Position numbers and translations under genes: made by a program. This document shows positions 1-6,801 of a DNA stretch of 13,169 nt, one piece after another (positions within the stretch are counted from its first letter, which is position 1; each line of letters opens with the position of its first letter). The stretch comes from Akkermansiaceae bacterium (lineage in GTDB: Bacteria; Verrucomicrobiota; Verrucomicrobiia; Verrucomicrobiales; Akkermansiaceae): the NCBI GenBank assembly GCA_029287105.1, contig JARFRT010000370.1, positions 1-13,169 of the forward strand, in the 5' to 3' direction. The notes under the pieces are model-generated. The model worked only from the letters and a program-made list of their open reading frames with translations, was not told the DNA's origin and ran no database searches.

Positions 1-782
1 CCTTCCGGCGTCTTCCAACTGATTTCCGTCGGGAGTTTGAATGCTTCAGCCGGTGCCGCGGGCGCAGGATTCGTCGGTGATGGTGCCGACGGCGCAGCTT
101 TGATCTTGCGCGCGCTGGCCACCCAGTCGAGAAATGCCTGCTTTTCACGGCCGACCACGTCGTGATTCCCGCGCATTTTGTAAAACCACACCTCGGTGTC
201 GCGCTCCAGGGTCACGGCCATGATACGGCCGTCCTGCGCCGCATTGGCCACCACTCCGGAGGCGACCAGATCCACGAACACGGCCTTGCCCAAGGGCGTC
301 ACCACTTTTTCCGAGGATTTCTCAAGCCCTTGCTGGTCCACCGGACCGAGTCCGACCTGTTGCCGCCAGCGGTTGACATTCGGCAGCAGTCCGCCGGCAT
401 TCCCGCCCATGACACCCAGTGAAATATCGGCGACGGTTTCACCGTCACCCTTGGCGAGGTAACTGGCGAGTCGCATCGAGGAGGCACGGCCTGGCCCCCA
501 GTTGGCCGGGACCTTGCCCTCCACCTTGGGTTTGCCGGCAGCACTGGTCATTCCGGTGTGGGGATTTTTCACCCCGGGAGCTGGCATTGCCAGTCCGGAG
601 TGGGGGTCCGCCACCCCCGGATCTGCCATGGGGACGCCCGCATGGGGGTCACCGGCAAGCGGCGCGGCACCATCCCGCTCCTTGGGAACTTGATAGACTT
701 CGATATCGCTTTTTGAGTCGCAACCGACCAGCGGGATGAGCAACAGCAGACCAATGAATGAAAACGGGCGAGTGAGTATCAT
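1..782 (-). CDS. Putative lipoprotein with PHxG repeats, 3' end outside window
   Basis: The reading frame stays open from ATG at 782 to the left edge, giving 260 codons, so the C-terminus is missing. Residues 1-21 form a lipoprotein signal: a basic N-terminus, a Leu/Ile-rich core and a lipobox LVGC with Cys21 as the lipidation site. Next comes a Pro/Gly-rich linker holding three PHxG repeats (residues 44-78). Residues of about 95-225 look like a globular domain containing GGNAGGLLPNVNRWR and VWFYKMRGNHDVVG. I recognise this general type as a hypothetical lipoprotein found near respiratory cytochrome genes in Verrucomicrobia and Planctomycetes, but I know no function for it. It is the last gene of the block and has its own putative promoter. 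An in-frame GTG two codons upstream is an alternative start; stop codons lie just before it. Confidence 0.8.
   Translation of the reverse strand, partial: MILTRPFSFIGLLLLIPLVGCDSKSDIEVYQVPKERDGAAPLAGDPHAGVPMADPGVADPHSGLAMPAPGVKNPHTGMTSAAGKPKVEGKVPANWGPGRASSMRLASYLAKGDGETVADISLGVMGGNAGGLLPNVNRWRQQVGLGPVDQQGLEKSSEKVVTPLGKAVFVDLVASGVVANAAQDGRIMAVTLERDTEVWFYKMRGNHDVVGREKQAFLDWVASARKIKAAPSAPSPTNPAPAAPAEAFKLPTEISWKTPE
549..653 (-). repeat. Three tandem 14-residue PHxG repeats inside the lipoprotein
   Basis: Residues 44-78 of the lipoprotein contain PHAG, PHSG and PHTG at exact 14-residue spacing, each within a unit of the form (G/A/K)(D/N)PHxG followed by a Met/Ala/Pro stretch ending in PGV. The first two units are complete; the third decays after PHTGM. 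At the DNA level the units are diverged direct repeats. The repeated His and Met could bind metal, but this is only a guess; a flexible spacer between lipid anchor and domain is equally possible. Confidence 0.75.
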
Positions 783-790
783 GGGCACTT

Positions 791-819
791 ATTAGACCGA
801 TGCCCCTCCCAGCTGTCAA
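791..819 (-). promoter_or_regulatory. Sigma70-like promoter for the lipoprotein gene
   Basis: Read on the minus strand there is a perfect -35 TTGACA (819-814), a 17-base spacer and a -10 TCTAAT (796-791, five of six matches to TATAAT). Transcription would be expected to start near 784, only about two bases before the ATG at 782, so the mRNA would be essentially leaderless. The promoter sits in the 137-base gap after the NrfD gene, so the lipoprotein may be transcribed separately from the upstream cytochrome genes. Confidence 0.5.
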
Positions 820-919
820 CCGCCGATCACTCATTCCACTCTCAATTACTACCCGTATCATGCTCTCCAAGGGTCCGGCCGCCATGCCCCCCCTTTCAGC
901 ACAAAAAACCGCCGGTTAT

Positions 920-2635
920 TCAGCCCCGTTCGCCCTCATTCGCCTTGGTCAGCTGACCTTGCAGAATGGGCACCGACATCCGCAACAAAACGGTGTAGCA
1001 AAGCAACCCGAAGGCCCAGATCCCCAGACATACCATGGTCTCGTTCATCGTCGGCTGGTATTCGATGACCTCACCGAGCGGGGTCGGCACAAAGCCGGGA
1101 ACCACCATACCCATGCCTTTTTCGATCCAAATACCGACGATACACAGGACACAGGTCACATTGAGCCACTTCAGGCTGCGGCTCAGGGGCAGGATCAGCA
1201 GTACCATGGCCACAAGGTTGAAGGCGATGGCCGTCCAAATCCATGGGACCAACGCGTGTTTTCCATCCAGACCAAAAAACAGGTACTGGGATGATGCCAC
1301 GTGGTGGGTATGCGAGTAGAATTCCTTGAACAGCTCGTTGATCAGCAGGAATACGTTGATGATCATCGACACCTGCACGATGCTGCGCAGCGTCAGCAGC
1401 GCCCGGTCCGTGATCATGAGCCGCTCGCTCATCCGTGCGCGGACCATCTTATTCATCCGGGAATACTCCATCATTTTGCGTAGTGCATCGACAGGCACCT
1501 GCAGCACTTCGCTGGCCACTTTCGCGGTCGCGGTTGCTGCACGGGCGGTGTCCGCAAGGGCCGAGACCTCGCCGAACTGCTCACCCGGAACCGCATTGCG
1601 GGTAACGCGGTAGCGCCCCCCTTCCTCGCGCTCGACCACCACTTCACCCTTGAGGACAAAAAAGGCATGCTCTGCGGTTTCGCCCTGTCGAAGGAGGGGG
1701 GTACCTGCGGCGGCACTGACCACCTTCAAATCGGCAAGAAGCTCGCGGCGAACCTCCTCAGGCACCGAGTTGAGTTCGGGCAGGTGGCTGGCGAGGGTGC
1801 CCAGATCCTCGGCTGACGCTGGACGCTGATCCAGACTGACTGGGGCGACATCCGGGCCTCCCTGTTCCGCACCGCCACGGGCGAAGGATCTGACGGCCGG
1901 GGTCCCGGTCACGTAGCGCACCACCTGCATGGCCAGGATGATCAGGGCCGGCCCGGCGGTAAAGGCGGAGGCCAGGAACCGGGGTCCGATGATGGAAGCG
2001 TTCCAGAACGGACGCCCACCGAGTCCGACATAGAGGAAGGCGGTGACGGTGTGGATCGAAATGGCCCAGACGATGGCGATGAACACGAACGGGATGTAAA
2101 ACCATTTACTCGGCGTCTTGCCCCGGTAGCGTGTGTAGAGCAGGTAACCGCAGATATAGATATTCAGTAACAGGTAGCCGTTGAGCACAATCACATCCCA
2201 ACTCAGCATCGAGTTAGGGAAATTGATCTCTCCAATACCGGGGATCAGGTGCCAGAAATGATCGGGTCGACCAAGATCAACCGTGACAAAGGCCAGACAC
2301 ATGATGATCGCCGCCACTGCTAACAATTCTCCGAATATGACCAGATCGTGCAGTTCCTCGTTTCGGTAGATGTAGACGGGGATCACCATCATCACCGCGG
2401 CTGCGGCCACCCCGACGAGGAAGGTGAAATTCGAGATATACACGCCCCACGACACCTCGTCACTCATGCCGGTGACCACCAGCCCATGGACCAGTTGCTT
2501 GCAGTAGGCATTGAGGCCGATCAGACAGATCACGCTGAGAATGCCCATCCAGGCGAAATATCGCCAATCCCCGACGAACGCAACCCGGGCGCAACGACCG
2601 AGAAAAACCATATAATTTCTAATTGCCGTGATCAT
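920..2635 (-). CDS. NrfD/DsrP-like membrane quinone-interacting subunit with internal cyclic-nucleotide-binding domain
   Basis: This 571-residue protein has two membrane halves. The N-terminal half carries about six helices (near 29-50, 64-90, 98-120, 147-168, 178-203, 215-240) and includes DLGRPDHFWHLIPG and SWDVIVLNGYLLLN, typical of the NrfD/PsrC family and closest in style to DsrP/HmcC. The C-terminal half has about four more (413-436, 464-486, 491-506, 533-553). Between them, residues of about 285-395 form a CRP/PKA-type cyclic-nucleotide-binding domain with RQGE, FFVLKG and a phosphate-binding cassette (Phe354-Gly355-Glu356 to Arg365-Ala-Ala-Thr368). NrfD proteins exchange electrons between quinone and a ferredoxin partner. 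The ATG overlaps the stop of the ferredoxin gene by four bases, so the two are translationally coupled. A lone weak hairpin follows the TGA stop. Family assignment is confident; ligand and regulatory role of the inserted domain are inferred. Confidence 0.92.
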   Translation of the reverse strand: MITAIRNYMVFLGRCARVAFVGDWRYFAWMGILSVICLIGLNAYCKQLVHGLVVTGMSDEVSWGVYISNFTFLVGVAAAAVMMVIPVYIYRNEELHDLVIFGELLAVAAIIMCLAFVTVDLGRPDHFWHLIPGIGEINFPNSMLSWDVIVLNGYLLLNIYICGYLLYTRYRGKTPSKWFYIPFVFIAIVWAISIHTVTAFLYVGLGGRPFWNASIIGPRFLASAFTAGPALIILAMQVVRYVTGTPAVRSFARGGAEQGGPDVAPVSLDQRPASAEDLGTLASHLPELNSVPEEVRRELLADLKVVSAAAGTPLLRQGETAEHAFFVLKGEVVVEREEGGRYRVTRNAVPGEQFGEVSALADTARAATATAKVASEVLQVPVDALRKMMEYSRMNKMVRARMSERLMITDRALLTLRSIVQVSMIINVFLLINELFKEFYSHTHHVASSQYLFFGLDGKHALVPWIWTAIAFNLVAMVLLILPLSRSLKWLNVTCVLCIVGIWIEKGMGMVVPGFVPTPLGEVIEYQPTMNETMVCLGIWAFGLLCYTVLLRMSVPILQGQLTKANEGERG

Positions 2636-3579
2636 ACGTCGAAGTAGTAGAAAAACCGGGGTGATGTCCCGAGCTCTTCCTTGAGTTGAATAAAGACCCG
2701 CTTGGTCGTGAGAATTTTATACACCTCGCTCTCGTGATCGAGGATGTTACCGAATTTCCGTGCTCCGGCCGGGCAGACTTCCAGACAGGCCGGATACTTT
2801 CCAACGCGCGTGCGCTGGATGCAAAAATGGCATTTTTCCATCACGCCCATCTTCCGTGGCCGGTTGCCGAGGTAGGCCATGTCAGGATTCAGCCGTTCCT
2901 TCGGAATCGATGGTTTGGCGAAGTTGAAATGCCGGGCCGAGTACGGACACGCCGCCTGGCAATAGCGACACCCGATACACCAGTCGTAGTCGATCACAGT
3001 AATGCCGTCGGCCTCCTGCCAGGTGGCATTCACCGGGCAGACTTTCACACAGGGAGGATTCTCACACTGCTGGCACTGCACCGGCATGTAAAAATGATCT
3101 TTCTCCGGAACCGATTCAGGATTGTAGTCGTGATTGGACTTACCCACATCGAGCGATCCGTGGGGCATTTTCAGCACCCGGATGTACTGCAACTCGGGGT
3201 CCCTCGACAGGTTGTTCTCAGCGGCGCAGGCGTGTACGCATTTCCGGCATCCGATACACCGGGTCAGGTTCAGGGCGTAGACATACTCCACTCCGTCCAT
3301 GGGCTTGAGGTCCTTGACGTCGGGAGTCACGCCATACTCGTCCTTCACCTCGCGCTCGATCCGCTTGAGCACCTTGGCCATGTCATCCGGCGACAGCTCC
3401 TTGTAGTGCTTTTGCAAGAACTTCTCCATCGATGTCAGGTCGTCAAGCTCAAGCAACGGCTTCAAACTTGCCGCCAATGCCGCGAGCCCAACTCCGGCAA
3501 AGGCCGAAGCACCCAAAAAGCTCCGACGGTCCATTTCCTTCGGCTTGTCGTTGGTGTTTTTTTCGGGGTCGGCATTCAT
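2632..3579 (-). CDS. Tat-exported 4x[4Fe-4S] ferredoxin subunit (DsrO/HmcB/NrfC-like)
   Basis: The 315-residue protein opens with a twin-arginine signal (DRRSFLGAS, Arg18-Arg19, then a hydrophobic stretch to about residue 40), so it is folded before export to the periplasm. Sixteen cysteines make four [4Fe-4S] sites: C108/C111/C114/C118, C169/C172/C177/C181, C201/C204/C207/C211 and C250/C253/C265/C269. All four sets are intact. This is the electron-wire subunit of NrfD-type respiratory complexes, passing electrons between the quinone site of the NrfD partner and a haem or catalytic subunit. It overlaps the NrfD gene by four bases and starts two bases after the tetraheme gene's TAG, so the three are surely co-transcribed. 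There is no catalytic molybdopterin subunit nearby. Antisense reading frames here are shadows. Confidence 0.93.
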   Translation of the reverse strand: MNADPEKNTNDKPKEMDRRSFLGASAFAGVGLAALAASLKPLLELDDLTSMEKFLQKHYKELSPDDMAKVLKRIEREVKDEYGVTPDVKDLKPMDGVEYVYALNLTRCIGCRKCVHACAAENNLSRDPELQYIRVLKMPHGSLDVGKSNHDYNPESVPEKDHFYMPVQCQQCENPPCVKVCPVNATWQEADGITVIDYDWCIGCRYCQAACPYSARHFNFAKPSIPKERLNPDMAYLGNRPRKMGVMEKCHFCIQRTRVGKYPACLEVCPAGARKFGNILDHESEVYKILTTKRVFIQLKEELGTSPRFFYYFDV

Positions 3580-3581
3580 AG

Positions 3582-4232
3582 CTAGTGCTGGGTTGAGGGT
3601 TGCGCGGCGGACGGGGCACTCACGTGCCGAAGGTGGTTAGGTGCTGGCGCGGGGCGGCGACCCGGAAATCCGGGCGAGTGCGGATCGTGACAGTTCACAC
3701 AGTCCTGTTTCTTGTATGGCCCCTTGGACCGGTCCCAATAGCCGCTGGTCCGGCCGTGTGAGCCCGCCTCCCAGTCGCGCAAAGTCGGGCCGTGACAACT
3801 GCCGCACAATGGCGTGCTGTTCTCCATCTTCAGGCTCTCAATTCCCCTGGCCTGCAGCAGCAGTAGGTTCTTGTCGTTGTGACAGTTAAAGCAGTCGTTA
3901 TTACGACCGTGGGTGCCGTGGCCCATCACAATATCTTCGTGCTCCTCCGGAATGATCACCCGGTGGTTGGCGTCGAACTTCAAGACGGACTTCTTGTCCT
4001 CCTCATGGCAGATATAACAATCGAAATGGTCCACATCCTCCTCCAGCGAAATCAGATCGGCATAGGATTGGCGCCAGGTCTTGGTTTCCAAAAACTTCGG
4101 ATCCACCAGGGGAATAGGAGGCAGTGGTTTCGGCACCCCCCACCACTCAAAAGTGAAGGCCGCGATCAGAACACAAAACGCCGCAGACAGTACCACCAGG
4201 ACCATCGTGCTCCGGTTGTCGGTTTGTTTCAT
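3582..4232 (-). CDS. Membrane-anchored tetraheme cytochrome c
   Basis: A single N-terminal hydrophobic helix (about residues 10-28) anchors a periplasmic domain with four CXXCH haem sites: CYICH, CFNCH, CGSCH and CVNCH (near residues 72, 114, 143 and 178). The C-terminal 30 residues are a Pro/Ala/Ser-rich tail. I placed the start at the ATG at 4232; the frame also has a GTG directly before it at 4235. Its place just ahead of a Tat ferredoxin and an NrfD gene matches the cytochrome position of DsrJ in DsrJOP or the multihaem subunit of Qrc and alternative complex III, so it is probably the haem subunit that hands electrons from the module to soluble cytochromes. It has no sequence feature that I can tie to DsrJ itself. 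A 104-base gap with no clear terminator separates it from the upstream monoheme gene. Confidence 0.88.
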   Translation of the reverse strand: MKQTDNRSTMVLVVLSAAFCVLIAAFTFEWWGVPKPLPPIPLVDPKFLETKTWRQSYADLISLEEDVDHFDCYICHEEDKKSVLKFDANHRVIIPEEHEDIVMGHGTHGRNNDCFNCHNDKNLLLLQARGIESLKMENSTPLCGSCHGPTLRDWEAGSHGRTSGYWDRSKGPYKKQDCVNCHDPHSPGFPGRRPAPAPNHLRHVSAPSAAQPSTQH

Positions 4233-4336
4233 CACATGCCATGTTCGGTATTATCCAACGAATCAAACGAGGTCGTCCTCAGGAACAGCCCCAAAGAGGG
4301 CGAGTTCCGGGATGACACAGCGAGAAGCTATCCCCG

Positions 4337-4669
4337 CTACTTTTTCAGAGTGCGGACGTATTTGACCAAGGCGTCGACATCGGCTTGGCTCAAGCCCTTG
4401 ACCGGCTTCATCCGGGTCTTGTCACCCTCCTTGACGCCCTCGACAATCGACTTGGCAATCTGGGCATCGGTCAGCTTGGCCTGTACGGCGGGATCACTGA
4501 GATCCCGGCACTTCAACTTCTTGCCCATCTTGGTTTTCGCTGTCCCGTCCGCCCCATGGCACTTGGCACAGGATTTCTTGTAAAGGGCCGCGCCGTCGGA
4601 GGCGAGGACCGTGGTGGTGGGAAGAAGCAATACGACTAACAACATTGATATCTTGATGGTCATTTTCAT
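4337..4669 (-). CDS. Periplasmic monoheme cytochrome c (class I, copy 1)
   Basis: This 110-residue protein has a signal peptide (cleavage probably near Ala23) and one haem site, C34-A-K-C-H38, with Met87 in RMKP as the likely sixth ligand. Size and layout match small class I cytochromes of the c5/c6 type that shuttle electrons in the periplasm. It is a clear paralogue of the 111-residue cytochrome at 6348-6683: the haem site, TKMGKK, the Met ligand and the closing Lys-Lys fall at equivalent positions. It carries an extra Cys54 that the paralogue lacks, and it is Lys-rich, as expected for docking to acidic partners. It lies between the NapC-type cytochrome and the tetraheme gene. It ends in TAG at the position equivalent to the TAA of its paralogue, which shows that TAG is a real stop in this genome. 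Confidence 0.93.
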   Translation of the reverse strand: MKMTIKISMLLVVLLLPTTTVLASDGAALYKKSCAKCHGADGTAKTKMGKKLKCRDLSDPAVQAKLTDAQIAKSIVEGVKEGDKTRMKPVKGLSQADVDALVKYVRTLKK

Positions 4670-4741
4670 AGCGGGCTGGATTGGGTTTTGGGTTTACTTA
4701 CATAACGGACATTTCTACTGGAGAACAAATGATTGACGGCA

Positions 4742-5782
4742 CTACTCCTCCTGATTCCCACCGGTGTGGCAGTCGCTGCAGTCGTAGTCTTCATACTCAG
4801 AATCGATGTGAAGGAAATCGAGCCCCTGGCCACTCAGTTTATTGAGTTCCTCACTGGTGCTGCCCTGGGCCACAATGGTGTGGCAGGATGTGCAATCACT
4901 GGCTTTGAGAATTTTCTCGGTCTTCTCCGCCTTGTGATTGCCGTCATGGCAACGGAAACAGCCAGCCGAGTTCTTGTGTCCCCGGTGATCCGGGTAGGTG
5001 CGCCAGTCGGTCTTCATTTCCGGGAAGAAATTCAGGCTGTAAATCGACTTCACTTCGTTAACGAGACCGTCGACCCGCTTGTCATCGGGGTACTCGGCTC
5101 GCAAATAGGCATCAATCTGTTTCTGGGCCTCATCCCTATCGGCATAGGGCTGGGTCAGCGCCTCTACCGCCTTCATTTTCACCCAGGACATCTCGGGGTC
5201 GATCCGCCCTTGGGTCATCGCCCGGTCCACGGCGTCGTTCGCCGAGGCAAACTGGTGTGCGGGTCGGTTATGACAGTCCATACAACCCATCGTCTCGATC
5301 TTATGATCCGCAGGATTGTCCGTAAAATCGGGGCTCTTGAATTCGGTGATTTTACCATCGGCATCGGTCAATCTTACCCAGGGGATGGTCTTACCATTAT
5401 CGGGGCTGATAAATTCGACATGATTGGCAATATTCCTGTGCCAATGTGCACCATCCACGGGCCCATTGACCGGATCCCCTCCCCCCACATTAATCTGCAT
5501 GCGGATTGTCCATGGTGTGTTCTCTTCGTCGGCCAGATGATAGCGATAGGTCTTCTCGACCGTGCCCGTGTATTTCTCAAGCCAGTGACACTTCTCGCAG
5601 CGCTCCTGAGTAGGCCCGTGATCACGCTCAAGTAATTTGATCGGACGGTTAAAGTCCCCTACCACCTCATGGTAGAGCTGGCGCATGCCGCCCACTTTAG
5701 CTTCGATGTAACCGGTCGCACCTGCGCCAACGTGGCATTCTGAACTCGCGACCTTGGCGTGATTCGAGTGCTGGTAGGTCAC
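4742..5782 (-). CDS. C-terminal fragment: multihaem domain without signal peptide
   Basis: This 346-codon frame begins with a GTG three codons after the TAG, in the same phase. It has no signal peptide or membrane helix, so if made separately it would stay in the cytoplasm and could not receive haem c. It contains one damaged site (SSECH) and five complete CXXCH sites (CEKCH, CMDCH, CFRCH, CTSCH, CSDCH), with conserved-looking stretches such as GGGDPVNGPV.GAHWH and HNRPAHQF. The GTG is better read as an internal Val of the full-length protein than as a true start, because no ribosome-binding site precedes it. Confidence 0.7.
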   Translation of the reverse strand: MTYQHSNHAKVASSECHVGAGATGYIEAKVGGMRQLYHEVVGDFNRPIKLLERDHGPTQERCEKCHWLEKYTGTVEKTYRYHLADEENTPWTIRMQINVGGGDPVNGPVDGAHWHRNIANHVEFISPDNGKTIPWVRLTDADGKITEFKSPDFTDNPADHKIETMGCMDCHNRPAHQFASANDAVDRAMTQGRIDPEMSWVKMKAVEALTQPYADRDEAQKQIDAYLRAEYPDDKRVDGLVNEVKSIYSLNFFPEMKTDWRTYPDHRGHKNSAGCFRCHDGNHKAEKTEKILKASDCTSCHTIVAQGSTSEELNKLSGQGLDFLHIDSEYEDYDCSDCHTGGNQEE

Positions 5783-5791
5783 AAACTGGGG

Positions 5792-6262
5792 CTACATCGG
5801 CACGTGACAGGCCTCACCACAGAAACTAACCGTCTCTGTGGCGTGATAGGTCTGATAACTACCAAAAGCGGTCAGCAGCAGAAATCCAGTACTAATAACA
5901 ATGAAACCACCGGCATACTTACGATGTCTCTTGTTCGTCAAATCAACACTCAGCACAAGCGGGATGGCTTCACCACGGGTTTTTTTACGGTGGCGGCGCT
6001 GCAACCAGTAACCCAACAGGAGAAGCCCGCAACCCGCGAAGAAAAACATCGGTGCTATCAGATAGACCAAAATCCCCATGTAGGGATTGGATGTCACGGC
6101 CATCATATCAATGGCGAACAACAGAATGAAAGCGAAGACAGCACTCACTGCCACCAGGGCTCCCAACAAACCCACCCAGTTCTGGAAGATATGGATACGC
6201 CTGCGGTAGCCCGACTTAGGAGCGGCATCAGGAGCAGAATCCTGTGTGGGAGTGTCTTTCAT
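5792..6262 (-). CDS. N-terminal fragment: membrane domain with one CX3CH haem site
   Basis: This is the 156-residue part that is translated if the TAG is obeyed. It has hydrophobic segments at about 29-53, 61-87 and 117-135, separated by a basic loop (QRRHRKKTR), then a short stretch to the first haem site C148-G-E-A-C152-H153, which has three residues between the cysteines instead of two. Met156, just before the stop, sits where NrfH-type proteins carry a Met haem ligand. Alone it would be a one-haem membrane protein without an electron-transfer partner domain. Confidence 0.75.
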   Translation of the reverse strand: MKDTPTQDSAPDAAPKSGYRRRIHIFQNWVGLLGALVAVSAVFAFILLFAIDMMAVTSNPYMGILVYLIAPMFFFAGCGLLLLGYWLQRRHRKKTRGEAIPLVLSVDLTNKRHRKYAGGFIVISTGFLLLTAFGSYQTYHATETVSFCGEACHVPM

Positions 6263-6304
6263 TGTGTCTTATTGAGCGGGTATGATCGGGGCAGGCTGTG
6301 CTAT

Positions 6305-6339
6305 TAAACTAGCTGGTTCACTTCAAACCAGCTAGTTTA
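6305..6339 (-). terminator. 14-bp perfect stem-loop after monoheme cytochrome
   Basis: Arms at 6305-6318 and 6326-6339 are perfectly complementary (core AAACTAGCTGGTT) around a 7-base loop. It begins eight bases after the TAA at 6348 and ends 42 bases before the start of the NapC-type gene. On the minus strand the 3' arm ends in GTTTA with no real U run, so it is either a weak terminator or an mRNA-protecting element that would favour the small cytochrome over the downstream genes. Confidence 0.55.
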
Positions 6340-6347
6340 CGTTGTGA

Positions 6348-6683
6348 TTATTTCTTGAAGGCGCGGATGTACTTCATGAGTGCGCTGATCTCTGCATCAC
6401 TGAATTTATCAGCGTAGGGCTTCATCACCACTTTGCCTTCTTTCTTCACGCCCTCTTTGATGGCCTTGATCCCCTCGGCATCGGTGAAGGAAGCCTGGAC
6501 CTTGGCATCACGATAATCGCGGGCACCTTTTTTCTTACCCATCTTGGTCTTACCGCTACCGTCCTTGCCGTGGCACGAGGCGCACTTCTTGGAGTAGTTG
6601 GTGGCAGCATCAAGGGCTGAGGCTGTTGAAACAGGAATCAGCAGTGCTGCCGACAATATCGCTATTTGAGTTGTTTTTTTCAT
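6348..6683 (-). CDS. Periplasmic monoheme cytochrome c (class I, copy 2)
   Basis: This 111-residue protein has a signal peptide (cleavage probably near Ala23), one haem site C34-A-S-C-H38 and Met87 in VMKP as the likely axial ligand. It is a paralogue of the cytochrome at 4337-4669 and even richer in Lys, which suits a diffusible carrier that docks on acidic surfaces. Hairpins on both sides (6728-6750 upstream, 6305-6339 downstream) suggest a separate, perhaps abundant, small transcript. The leader before the ATG at 6683 is A/C-rich with no Shine-Dalgarno. Position between the MtrB-like barrel and the NapC-type cytochrome suits a role linking the inner-membrane and outer-membrane parts of the pathway. 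Confidence 0.93.
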   Translation of the reverse strand: MKKTTQIAILSAALLIPVSTASALDAATNYSKKCASCHGKDGSGKTKMGKKKGARDYRDAKVQASFTDAEGIKAIKEGVKKEGKVVMKPYADKFSDAEISALMKYIRAFKK

Positions 6684-6727
6684 GGTTTTGTTTTTGGTGG
6701 TTTTCGTAGTTTTCCTTATACCGTAAA

Positions 6728-6750
6728 GCCCCTCCCCAATTGGGAGGGGC
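6728..6750 (-). terminator. GC-rich hairpin, probable terminator of the barrel gene
   Basis: Arms GCCCCTCCC (6728-6736) and GGGAGGGGC (6742-6750) form a perfect 9-bp GC-rich stem with a 5-base loop. It lies 52 bases after the TAG of the MtrB-like gene. On the minus strand it is followed by only a short TTT, so termination may be partial. It separates the MtrA/MtrB-like pair from the monoheme cytochrome. Confidence 0.55.
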
Positions 6751-6801
6751 CCTAGTTAGTATGTGTGATAATTGCAATGTTTGCTAGTCAAAAATCATCG
6801 A

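Larger units (their letters stand above)
4742..6262 (-). pseudogene. NapC/NrfH-type heptaheme membrane cytochrome interrupted by in-frame TAG
   Basis: Read through the TAG at 5794-5792, this is one continuous frame of about 506 residues with the layout of a familiar verrucomicrobial NapC/NirT-family cytochrome: three membrane helices, a CX3CH site, then a long multihaem domain. The join is the strongest evidence: the text before the stop (CGEACHVPM) and after it (PQFVTYQHSNHAKV) matches the normal uninterrupted family pattern CH..M.PE(F/Y)..YQ.S.HA.V. The second haem site has also lost its first Cys, reading SSECH with AGT at 5746-5744. The remaining sites are CEKCH, CMDCH, CFRCH, CTSCH and CSDCH. 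Intact relatives would pass electrons between quinol and periplasmic or outer-membrane cytochromes, as CymA does. Two lesions suggest decay, but the rest of the frame is open. A sequencing or assembly error, or amber suppression, remains possible. Confidence 0.8.

Noticed and set aside
2686..3585. A 299-codon plus-strand frame opposite the ferredoxin gene
   Set aside because: It mirrors the whole ferredoxin gene, has no family features, and the sixteen patterned cysteines on the minus strand decide the coding strand.
4733..5635. A 300-codon plus-strand frame opposite the multihaem domain
   Set aside because: Antisense shadow; the minus strand holds five CXXCH motifs and matches a known family.
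5792..5794. TAG as a recoded (pyrrolysine or suppressed) codon
   Set aside because: TAG ends at least four nearby genes correctly, including a cytochrome whose paralogue ends in TAA at the equivalent position, so general recoding is unlikely; only local readthrough stays open.
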